From Rickettsiales bacterium (lineage in GTDB: Bacteria; Bacteroidota; Bacteroidia; Cytophagales; Cyclobacteriaceae), in NCBI GenBank assembly GCA_002729235.1, contig PBTY01000025.1:29133-69083 (forward strand): a stretch of 39,951 nt of DNA. The letters are read 5' to 3'. The notes below the pieces were generated by a model that saw nothing but the letters and a program-made list of their open reading frames with translations, was not told the origin of the DNA and ran no database searches. This document shows positions 24,265 through 32,600 of the stretch, in pieces. A program made the position numbers and the translations under genes. Every line of letters starts with the position of its first letter. The stretch's first letter is position 1.

Positions 24265-25058
24265 TCGACCAAAATTTCCTGGAGCGTTAAATCTGGAGAC
24301 TCCACTACGTTACTCTGATTTAACGCTCTATCAAATACATAAAACCGGATCTTAAATGTATCTCGGTTTAGTACGTACACATGCCCAGTAGAGGGTATTG
24401 AATAAGAAATTTCACCTTTCAATGTTCTTCCAAGATTATCATCATCGAAGATAGGTATACGTCCACTTAGGCTATATAAATCACAATTAATAGAATTGGT
24501 ATATTCTGCGTAATCCACACTTGTGTAATTCCCATTTTGCTTTCTCAGAATATCTACTATTAGATTTTTCCCATAAATATTTTGCTCAATAAAGACTGCA
24601 CTATCTTGATTGGTATTTCCTGTTAATTCTTCATCAAGTATGAAATATTTGCAATCATAAGAAGTTGGCCTATTATCAACATCGCTAAAAAAAAGGCTAT
24701 CTCTAAAACCCTGTTGTTCATTTACTTTATAAAATGGCAATTGATAATCTCCACCAAACCTGACCTTTTCACCTCTGGAGTCAATAATTGTATTGTAAGG
24801 ATGGTAAGGGTATAAATTATCTACATCATTTGATCTCAACCCAATATCTCCATCTCCATCCTCAAGGGTAAACGTGATCAAGATTGAATCTCTTGGATTA
24901 TCTGTTTCATCTTTCGGAACATAATCATCAGGCACTCTGTAAAAATGGGAGGAAACATATCCGATCCTGGGAACTTCAGATAATTCATCAGGTGAGAAAC
25001 ACCCAACCACTACGAGTGTTAGTAAAATTATGGATATTTGACCTATACTTAATTTCAT
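24261..25058 (-). CDS. Hypothetical lipoprotein
   Basis: A protein of about 265 residues with a signal peptide ending in a lipobox (LVVVGC), then SPDELSEVPRIGYVS. Residues 50-110 contain a SILITFTLEDGDGDIGLR segment that is common in Bacteroidota lipoproteins of unknown function, with Ca-binding-like DGDGDIG. The remainder is predicted as beta strands. The ATG at 25058 (MKLSIG) fits the signal peptide better than the two Met codons just upstream (25067, 25064). It is probably anchored in the outer or inner membrane. It diverges from the LuxE-like gene (53-bp gap) and its stop overlaps that of the E1 gene tail to tail. Confidence 0.75.
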   Translation of the reverse strand: MKLSIGQISIILLTLVVVGCFSPDELSEVPRIGYVSSHFYRVPDDYVPKDETDNPRDSILITFTLEDGDGDIGLRSNDVDNLYPYHPYNTIIDSRGEKVRFGGDYQLPFYKVNEQQGFRDSLFFSDVDNRPTSYDCKYFILDEELTGNTNQDSAVFIEQNIYGKNLIVDILRKQNGNYTSVDYAEYTNSINCDLYSLSGRIPIFDDDNLGRTLKGEISYSIPSTGHVYVLNRDTFKIRFYVFDRALNQSNVVESPDLTLQEILVD

Positions 25059-25111
25059 ATTCATCAATTAGACAAATCTACCTTTTCTTACCCTTACAGT
25101 GGTAATAACCA

Positions 25112-26089
25112 ATGATCAATCCTGAAAATTTCAAATCGGAGATATTTTCTTTACAATCTAGTCAATTCAACGATTACGCTCTTCTTATATACAACTATCA
25201 ATTCGAAAATAATATTGTCTACAAGCATTATTGCCAACAATTAAATCGAACACCAAAAGAAGTAAAGACTGTAAATCAAATACCATTCTTACCCATAGAG
25301 TTCTTTAAAACACAAAAGGTTGTAACAGGAGATTATAACGCAGAAAAAATATTTAAAAGTAGTGGTACCACACAACAGCAAAGAAGCCATCACTTTGTGA
25401 GAGATTTAGCATTCTATCACCACATAGCTCAACATACTTTCGAAGGGTTCTATAGATCATTATCTGGTTATGAAATTCTAGCATTATTACCTTCTTATCA
25501 GGAACAAGGCGACTCCTCCTTAATAAGTATGGTGGATTTCTTCATGTCCAAGGCTGCCCCCACTAGCAAATACTTTTTGAACAAACCTCAAGAACTTGTT
25601 GATCAATTAAATCAGCCAAAATCAACTAAAAGGTTGATCATTGGAGTCTCCTATGCTCTATTAGACTTAGTAGAGCATTATCAAATGCATCATCCTGAAC
25701 TGATCGTGATGGAAACTGGTGGGATGAAGGGAAGAAGAAAAGAAATGATCAGAGAGGAATTACACGCCATTTTAAAAAAGGGATTTGGAGTAGCTAGCAT
25801 TCATTCCGAATATGGAATGTCTGAATTAACCTCCCAGGCATACAGCATAGATGGCACTTTCAAACTCCCTGATTGGGCCAGAATCGTCATCCGTGACACA
25901 AATGATCCGCTAGCACTTCTTGGTGAAGGTAAAACCGGTGGAATAAATATTATTGATCTGGCAAATATTCACTCCTGTTCTTTTATTGAAACCAAAGATC
26001 TTGGCAAAATCAATCCAAATGGAACTTTTGAGGTTTTAGGGAGGTTTGATAATTCAGATATTAGAGGTTGCAACCTTCTTGTATCTTAA
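25112..26089 (+). CDS. LuxE/PaaK-like acyl-protein synthetase
   Basis: A 325-residue member of the LuxE family of adenylate-forming enzymes, which activate a fatty or aryl acid as acyl-AMP and hold the acyl group on a Cys. Visible features are QIPFLPIEFFKTQKV, the KSSGTTQQQRS phosphate-binding loop, an HSEYGMSELTSQAYS strand like the adenylation-enzyme A5 motif, and ETKDLGKI...GRFDNSDIRG at the end. No luxC reductase or luciferase gene is nearby, so it does not belong to a bioluminescence operon; stand-alone copies are common in Bacteroidota. The substrate is unknown. Confidence 0.85.
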   Translation: MINPENFKSEIFSLQSSQFNDYALLIYNYQFENNIVYKHYCQQLNRTPKEVKTVNQIPFLPIEFFKTQKVVTGDYNAEKIFKSSGTTQQQRSHHFVRDLAFYHHIAQHTFEGFYRSLSGYEILALLPSYQEQGDSSLISMVDFFMSKAAPTSKYFLNKPQELVDQLNQPKSTKRLIIGVSYALLDLVEHYQMHHPELIVMETGGMKGRRKEMIREELHAILKKGFGVASIHSEYGMSELTSQAYSIDGTFKLPDWARIVIRDTNDPLALLGEGKTGGINIIDLANIHSCSFIETKDLGKINPNGTFEVLGRFDNSDIRGCNLLVS

Positions 26090-26105
26090 CATTATTTAAA
26101 TATTT

Positions 26106-26137
26106 TTTGCTTGGGAAGAAAGTAAATGATATTTTTG
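26106..26137 (+). promoter_or_regulatory. Bacteroidota-type promoter of the small lipoprotein gene
   Basis: TTTG (26106-26109) as -33, a 20-bp spacer, and TATTTTTG (26130-26137) as -7 match the known TTTG-N19/21-TAnnTTTG pattern. The transcript would start near 26143, leaving a leader of about 37 nt before the ATG at 26180. Confidence 0.65.
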
Positions 26138-26179
26138 ATGTAAGGTAGTTATGAATGTAATATTGCAAACAAGCCGCTC

Positions 26180-26308
26180 ATGAAAGTAAAAATATTCGCC
26201 ATCGCATTAGTAATCTTAGGTCTTTCTGCATGTACTCAAAAGACATGCCCAACATACGCAAAAGGCGATGTGGACAAGACTCCTACAGAGGAAAAAGCTA
26301 ACGTATAG
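26180..26308 (+). CDS. Very small lipoprotein (42 aa)
   Basis: A short gene with a convincing lipoprotein signal: MKVKIFAIALVILGLSAC, with lipobox LSAC and Cys18. It is followed by a 24-residue polar tail that has a second Cys (CPTYAKGD) and an acidic/lysine end. The in-frame ATG, the signal peptide and a strong upstream promoter make it a probable real gene. The stop lies one base from the stop of the convergent NtrC-like regulator gene. The function is unknown; the mature part is too short for an enzyme. Confidence 0.7.
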   Translation: MKVKIFAIALVILGLSACTQKTCPTYAKGDVDKTPTEEKANV

Positions 26309-26309
26309 A

Positions 26310-27467
26310 TTAGATCTCTACATATTTCTTTACATCCGCTTCTGTTATTTCATCATTTGACATGATGATTAGACGTTCAACTATATTTCTTAGTTCACGG
26401 ATATTTCCTGTCCAGGCATATTCTTTTAACTGATCAATTGCGCTATCAGAAATTGCTTTAGGAGCTGTTCCGTACTCATTAGAGATTTGATTCATAAAGT
26501 GATCTACTAATAACGGAATATCGTCTTTACGATCTCTTAATGCGGGCACTTGTATGATCATCACACTCAATCTGTGATACAGATCTTCCCTAAAGTTTCC
26601 ATCTTCTATTTCTTTCTTAAGATCCTTATTGGTAGCTGCCAGAACTCTTACATCCACTTTAATCTTCTTATCTCCACCTACCCTTGTGATCTGGCTTTCC
26701 TGCAAGGCTCTTAAAACCTTTGCCTGAGCTGACAAGCTCATATCTCCAATTTCATCTAAAAACAGAGTTCCTCCATTTGCCTGTTCAAATTTACCAGAGC
26801 GTTGCTTGTGTGCGGATGTAAATGATCCTTTTTCATGCCCAAACAATTCACTCTCAATCAACTCAGATGGAATAGCAGCACAATTGACTTCTACTAAAGG
26901 CCCACCAGCTCTTCCACTCTTATCATGGAGCCATTTAGCCACTAACTCCTTTCCCGTACCATTCTCCCCGGTAATGAGAACTCTAGCATCCGTTGGAGCA
27001 ACTTTTTCAATGGTCTGTTTAATTTCTGTTATGGCACCGGAGTTACCAACAATATCAAAAGCCTTATTAATCTTCTTTTTCAATCGTTTGGTCTCTGTCT
27101 GCAGAGTTGATTTATCCAGTGCGTTACGAACGGTTAACAAAAGACGATTCAAGTCTGGTGGCTTCTGGATAAAATCATAAGCACCCTTTTTGGTTGCATC
27201 CACAGCTGTCTCAATTGTTCCATGCGCCGAAATCATAATAAAAGGCACATCAATCCCGGCTTCAACTACCTTATCCAGCAATTCAATACCGTCCATTTTT
27301 GGCATCTTAATATCACAAAGAACTGCATCAAACTGAGTTCCTTCAATCAAACCCCAGGCTTCTTCTCCATCAGAGGCTTGTGAAACTTCATAAGATTCGT
27401 CTTCCAGTATTTCAGTCAATGCCTGGCGGATGGTTTTTTCATCATCCACCACTAAAATGTGTGCCAT
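26310..27467 (-). CDS. NtrC-like response regulator, REC-AAA+, without DNA-binding domain
   Basis: A 385-residue protein. Residues 1-120 are a receiver (Asp8-Asp9, phospho-acceptor Asp52 in AVLCDIKMP, Lys in FIQKPPD). Residues about 140-370 are a sigma-54-activator AAA+ domain: Walker A GENGTGKE, Walker B GGTLFLDEIGD, and the arginine-finger region REDLYHRLSV. The loop that contacts sigma-54, normally GAFTGA, reads GSFTSA (about 213-218). The protein stops at DVKKYVEI, with no Fis-type helix-turn-helix. It may therefore not act as a usual sigma-54 activator, or may activate without binding DNA. No kinase gene is adjacent. Confidence 0.88.
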   Translation of the reverse strand: MAHILVVDDEKTIRQALTEILEDESYEVSQASDGEEAWGLIEGTQFDAVLCDIKMPKMDGIELLDKVVEAGIDVPFIMISAHGTIETAVDATKKGAYDFIQKPPDLNRLLLTVRNALDKSTLQTETKRLKKKINKAFDIVGNSGAITEIKQTIEKVAPTDARVLITGENGTGKELVAKWLHDKSGRAGGPLVEVNCAAIPSELIESELFGHEKGSFTSAHKQRSGKFEQANGGTLFLDEIGDMSLSAQAKVLRALQESQITRVGGDKKIKVDVRVLAATNKDLKKEIEDGNFREDLYHRLSVMIIQVPALRDRKDDIPLLVDHFMNQISNEYGTAPKAISDSAIDQLKEYAWTGNIRELRNIVERLIIMSNDEITEADVKKYVEI

Positions 27468-27490
27468 AAGAGCAAGTTTGATTCAAAAAA

Positions 27491-27866
27491 AAGCAAGTCT
27501 ATAAGCCGGGTTCTGTCTACTCATGCAACCACGAGTAGGTTCATCATTTATCTAGCCCAGACGTCACCGTCTGGATCTATCAGCCTACCCATCCCGTATA
27601 CGAGCGAGCCACTCTAAACCGGGACCTATTTGACCTTTCAGCCCGCAAGGTTTACCATGCGTCATGACTCACGCCATAGACCGGTGAGCTCTTACCTCAC
27701 CTTTTCACCTTTTCCCTGACGTTACCATCAAGGTAGTTTGTTTTCTGTTGCACTTTCTGTCCAGAATCAATTGACCCTGTCCTTCCCGTTAGGAAGTGCG
27801 GTGCTCTGTGCTGCCCGGACTTTCCTTATCCGCCTATTGGCGGACACGATGAACCGACTTGCACAG
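27491..27866 (-). ncRNA. rnpB: RNase P RNA (bacterial type A-like)
   Basis: The catalytic RNA that matures the 5' ends of tRNAs. On the minus strand it has the P1 helix pairing GCAAGTC (5', at 27856-27862) with GACTTGC (3', at 27493-27499), the conserved GAGGAAAGTCCGGGC-like segment in CRI (here AAGGAAAGTCCGGGC), the CACAG...AAACC-type core, and a closing CCGGCTTATAGACTTGC 3' end. A run of eight T follows immediately, giving a terminator. The exact ends are approximate. Confidence 0.95.
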
Positions 27867-27874
27867 CAAAAATA
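27867..27874 (-). promoter_or_regulatory. Candidate -7 box of rnpB
   Basis: TATTTTTG on the minus strand directly precedes the expected 5' end of RNase P RNA at 27860-27866. A -33 TTTG was not found at normal spacing; the region overlaps the end of the neighbouring gene. Confidence 0.5.
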
Positions 27875-27886
27875 ACAATTAACCAA

Positions 27887-28285
27887 TCAGTAAATGTCTT
27901 TACCAGTGATTTTAAGTTCCCACTCATCAGCCAGGGTCGCTAGCTCAACAATTGTATCACCAATCAACTCCTCGTTGGCTGAATTAAGTAAAATGGAAGC
28001 GTCTACTTTTAAGAAACCATCTTCAACAATAAAGTTTGACAATGCAAAGTCTGCACTAGCCTCAAGAACTGTTGGATAATCTATCTTCTCAGAAGTTTCA
28101 CAAACCTTAGAAGTGATATGCACCACGTCATAGTTGTATTTTTCCAGCTTCACCACACGGGCTATTACTGTCTGAAATCGGTCATTCTTAATAGGAATGA
28201 TAAAAATAGAATGGTGGTCATCATAATCATTGTATTTACCACCAATTTTGTCAGAAAAATTTTGACTGAAGGCTTTAAAATCCAT
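27887..28285 (-). CDS. Conserved-looking hypothetical protein (132 aa)
   Basis: Not firmly recognised. It is a soluble alpha/beta protein without signal peptide. The pattern of a KAFSQNFSDKIGG helix, the strands HSIFIIPIKNDRFQTVIARVV and YDVVHITSKVCE, a helix, the strands VDGFLKVDASILLNS-like, then ELIGDTIVELATLADEWEL resembles the YbjN/type III secretion chaperone-like fold, but this is only a shape match. The start is ATG 28285. It lies 38 bp after the photolyase gene, so the two may share a transcript, and its stop is 21 bp before the 5' end of RNase P RNA. Confidence 0.6.
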   Translation of the reverse strand: MDFKAFSQNFSDKIGGKYNDYDDHHSIFIIPIKNDRFQTVIARVVKLEKYNYDVVHITSKVCETSEKIDYPTVLEASADFALSNFIVEDGFLKVDASILLNSANEELIGDTIVELATLADEWELKITGKDIY

Positions 28286-28323
28286 GTCTAAATAGGTTTA
28301 GTAGAAAGTTACTAAAAATATGG

Positions 28324-29622
28324 TTACGACAAAGCCTCTTTGTATGTGTCAATTGCTCTTTGTCTTGCTTCTTTATGTGGAACAATCGGATCGGGGTACT
28401 TGGCAGTGCCAAATTCTGGCACCCATTTTTTTATATATTTAAAATCCTTGTCGAATTTTTCCTGTTGGCTGTATGGATTGAATACCCGAAAATAAGGTTG
28501 TGCATCTGTACCCGTACCAGCTGCCCACTGCCACCCTCCATTATTACTGGCCAACTCAAAATCCAGGAGTTTTTGAGCAAAATATCGCTCTCCCCATCTC
28601 CAGTCTATTAAAAGGTGCTTGGTTAAAAAACTAGCTACAACCATTCGGACACGATTATGCATATATCCAGTCGTGTTTAGTTCACGCATTCCTGCATCTA
28701 CTATTGGATATCCAGTCATGCCTTCACACCATTTCTGAAAATGTTCCTCATTATTCATCCATGGAATTTGATCATACTGTGACTTAAAGGCCTTATCCAC
28801 TACATCTGGGTAATGAGCTAAAATCATCATGTAAAACTCTCTCCAGATCAACTCGCTTAGCCAAACATCACTTTTGGCATCTCCCCTGCGGACCTGCTCG
28901 CGTATACTAATCGTCCCAAAGCGCAGATGAACCCCAAGTCGGGAAGTTCCATTTACAGAAGGTATATCACGCTTTTCACCATAGTCTTCAAGTGTTTGGT
29001 CAGAGACATCAGTAGATGGGATTTCAATATCACTCGGCTCAAAACCCAATGACTTTAAAGACATCATTGGTTCCACGGAGCCTTTCCATAAAGCCTGGAG
29101 CTTTTTGTCAGAATTGTAGTTGTCTATGTCAAGCTTTTTAAACTTCTCCAACCACTTATTCTTGTATGGTGTATAAACCTTATAAGGTTGTCCCTGATCA
29201 GTTAAAATCTCTCCTTCTTCAAAAATGACCTGATCTTTGAATGAATAAAACTTTACTCCTTTTGATTGTAGGTATTGTTCTACTTTTTGATCACGATGCT
29301 TGGCATACGGCTCATAATCTCTATTGGTATAAACTGCTGCAACATCATATGTAGAAACAATCTCCTTGTAGATTTCAAGCGGGTCCCCATGATAGATTCG
29401 CAAACCACTTCCATTATTTCGGTATACCTGATCAATTTCTTTCAGTTGATCGTAGATAAAAGACACTCTGGCATCTTTCTTATCCTCCAGATTATCTAAA
29501 ATATTTGAATCGAAAATAAAAATGGGAAGTACTGACTGCTCTGAATCCAGCGCATAATACAACCCGACATTGTCCTGATATCTTAAATCTCTTCTATGCC
29601 AAAAAATACTTACTTGCTCCAT
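28324..29622 (-). CDS. phrB: Deoxyribodipyrimidine photolyase
   Basis: A 432-residue class I photolyase that repairs cyclobutane pyrimidine dimers with blue light. The N-terminal antenna domain starts MEQVSIFWHRRDLRYQDN. The FAD domain carries TSRLGVHLRFGTIS, WREFYMMI, GYPIVDAGMREL, MHNRVRMVVASFL and NNGGWQWAAGTGTDAQPYFR; Trp residues for electron transfer are present. The last motif matches CPD photolyases rather than cryptochrome-DASH. It follows tamB by 33 bp on the same strand and is probably co-transcribed. Confidence 0.95.
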   Translation of the reverse strand: MEQVSIFWHRRDLRYQDNVGLYYALDSEQSVLPIFIFDSNILDNLEDKKDARVSFIYDQLKEIDQVYRNNGSGLRIYHGDPLEIYKEIVSTYDVAAVYTNRDYEPYAKHRDQKVEQYLQSKGVKFYSFKDQVIFEEGEILTDQGQPYKVYTPYKNKWLEKFKKLDIDNYNSDKKLQALWKGSVEPMMSLKSLGFEPSDIEIPSTDVSDQTLEDYGEKRDIPSVNGTSRLGVHLRFGTISIREQVRRGDAKSDVWLSELIWREFYMMILAHYPDVVDKAFKSQYDQIPWMNNEEHFQKWCEGMTGYPIVDAGMRELNTTGYMHNRVRMVVASFLTKHLLIDWRWGERYFAQKLLDFELASNNGGWQWAAGTGTDAQPYFRVFNPYSQQEKFDKDFKYIKKWVPEFGTAKYPDPIVPHKEARQRAIDTYKEALS

Positions 29623-29655
29623 GCATCAATGAACACAAATAGATCGCAGATGTTT

Positions 29656-32600
29656 TTAATTGTCTGGTGGTTTTTGACTTCTATTTGCTTCGATCTCCTT
29701 GGATACATCTTTTGGTTTAGTAGCTATAGAGGCTTCTCTACTCTTGGTCACTAAATCCCTAAAGTCATTGAAAGACTTCAAATATTGAAAACTAACACCC
29801 GTTTCCCTAATAAATGCACTGGCTAACTGCTCAGTTTGGCTAAATGCCTTTACACGCAGGTGACCATCTGCTGTTAATAAATACCGAATAGACCAGTCAC
29901 CAATATAGCTTGAGGTACTAGCGTCCTCTCCTTCCTGGGGTAGTCCTCCACCACCAGAAACCCGCAATCTTCCATCTAAAAATGTATAAGACAGCCTAAG
30001 TTGAAAAGTATTAAATGCATTCTGGTCAAGTGAAGACAGATCCACATCTACTTCCAAATTTTCATCAACCTGACTTATGAAGTAAGAGAACTGATTAGAA
30101 AAGAATTCACTCAAACTGCCTTGAACAGCACCAGCGCCTAAGTCAAAACCTGTCTGAGGTGAAATCTTTCGAAGAATAAGCAAACTAAATACTTGCCGCT
30201 TCAATTCTTGTTCGTTGCTATTGATTTCTGAGACAGCTTTTTCTACATCTGCTGTTGGAGAGGACTGAGAATCTTCCAGTTGAATTTTAAAATCAATGTT
30301 TGGAGAAAGCATATCCCCAGTCAAATTAACTACTACCAGGACAGGGTACTTCTGTTTTACCGTTTGATCTTCTTCTCCTGCAGACTGAAAATAGTCTAAT
30401 GGGGAGGCTAATTGACGGTATGACGCACTCAAATTCAGGATACCAGCGTATGGATCACCGTACCAACTGATGGTACTACCTGGCACAATGGTAAATTCTT
30501 TGTTGATAAAGTTTGGAATAGTGAAGTTATATGCCCCCTCAGAGATGGTTAGATCCCCAAAAAGCTCAAATTCACCATTTGTATCCAAAGCTAAATTCAG
30601 ATTACCATTACCTCTTCCCCTGATAATGTCACCAGTTCTAATATCAAAAATCAGCTCTACGTATGCATCCGGTGTTACATCCACCTCAAAATCCAAACTG
30701 ACTCCAGAAATACTGTTTCTAACAATTTCCTCAACATCAATCTGCTGCGTGGTATCACTAAAATCAACAAAGGAGATGTATTCCTTCTGCGTGACCTCTT
30801 CTGACGCTCCCGATAGTGGGATATACAATTTAGTACCCTTATTAGTTGTCGCTTTAGCCCTGATTAATAAATCATCTACAGGCCCAACAATGTCAATATC
30901 ACCAGTTGCATTGGCCGTACCGTAATACAATGAATTCTCCTCAGCAGATGTATTTAGCAATTGAAAATTGCTTACAGCCAAACTTAGATCCGTACGGAAT
31001 TCTTTAAAAAACTGATGCTGTATTACTCCTGAAAAGGATGCCCGATTCTGATCTCTATCTACCAATCTAACACCATTAAATTTGATGGATTTGTTATCTA
31101 AAGCAATATTCCCATTAAACCCATAAGTTGTTCCCAGATAATCAAACTTAAATGTTCCATCATCAACATCCGTACTACCAATCACAATCGGCTGAGTTAA
31201 TGAACCCGAAATATCCACTTCCCCACTTGCATAACCTCCAATATTGGAAAAAAGACTTGCCAAAAAAGGATTGGCAAGTTGTAAGCTAGCTTGATTAAAT
31301 TTTGCATTGATATCCAACTGATCTGATTCCTCGGGACTGTAAAATCCATCAATATCGATAGTGTTGACCCCCTCTCTTCTCACATTATAATCGATAGCCA
31401 GTCGCTTTTTTTCTTGATCCCATTGTGACTTCCCTTTTACAGTCCCGATTAAAAAATCATTCATCGTGAAATCATCCAACTTAAGTTCACTATCCAAGAC
31501 AAATGGCTCTCCTACTACACTTCTTCTAAGATCAACCGTACTATTCAATACACCCTCCAAGTCATATGAAATCAGTGGACCAATGTTGTGTAGATTGAAG
31601 TCTTTAATATTCAGAGAAAGATCCGTATTGGCACTATCTGAATAGGTTCCAGACAATAGAATAGACTCTGCATTTTGATATAACTCCAATCGGTCTATAT
31701 AGAGATGATTATTTTCTCTGAGCGTGATCTTATTAAATGGATTAAAAAACCACTGATCTCCAAAAATGATCATTTTGGACGGTGTAAAATTAAAAACCAA
31801 TTGATCTTTCTGGATTTTCAGCTCGCCATTGATATTGGCCGAACTATTATTTTCGGGCTGCTCAATGGATGAATTCAAATTAATTTTATTGTTGAACCAA
31901 ACTGCCTCCAAAGAGAAATTTCTAGTCTGGGGGATTTTCCTCCAGGTCTGCTTTGCTGAGTTAATAAAGGCTGAAGCTATGATTCCTGCAGAATCAAGAT
32001 CTTTCGAGAAATTAATATCTACTGTATTATTCCGATAGCCAACACCTTCATAATTAATCGAATCTATTTCTGTAAATAAAGAGAGAGTCGCATTCCTTCG
32101 CTGATAATAAGTCCCTTCTATGATTCCCTTCGGAGAAAAATAAGCATCAAGATTGAAGAGGTTAGTATAACGCGTTACATCATCATAGGATATCTCAAAA
32201 TCCACCGAATACTTGTTAATCTCCTCTTCTACCCGGTATATATCATCTGCACTGGAGTAATTAGGATCAAAATAATTACTCACTTCCCGACTAAGCAACC
32301 TAACATCACTTACAAGCTGTGAAAAATAGAAATTACCATTGATATCGACCTCAATATCCGGTAGTTCCACTTGAATTCTTCTATCTAGCCCCCTCTTATA
32401 CGATGAGATGTAAACAGAGTCCAGGTCAATAGAATCTTTTTTCCAATAAGCATTCAGGTCAATAATTTTCAAATCTCCTTGTAGGCTATCAAAATTTAAA
32501 CCAGTAATATCTGCTTCGATTATCCCTGACAAACTCAAAACATCGTCGAAAAATCCTAACTTTTGAAAATCAACATGTTGAATTCTGGTTAGTGCGTTGA

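Noticed and set aside
25112-26089. Part of a bioluminescence operon
   Set aside because: No luxA, luxB, luxC or luxD homologue lies in the neighbourhood.
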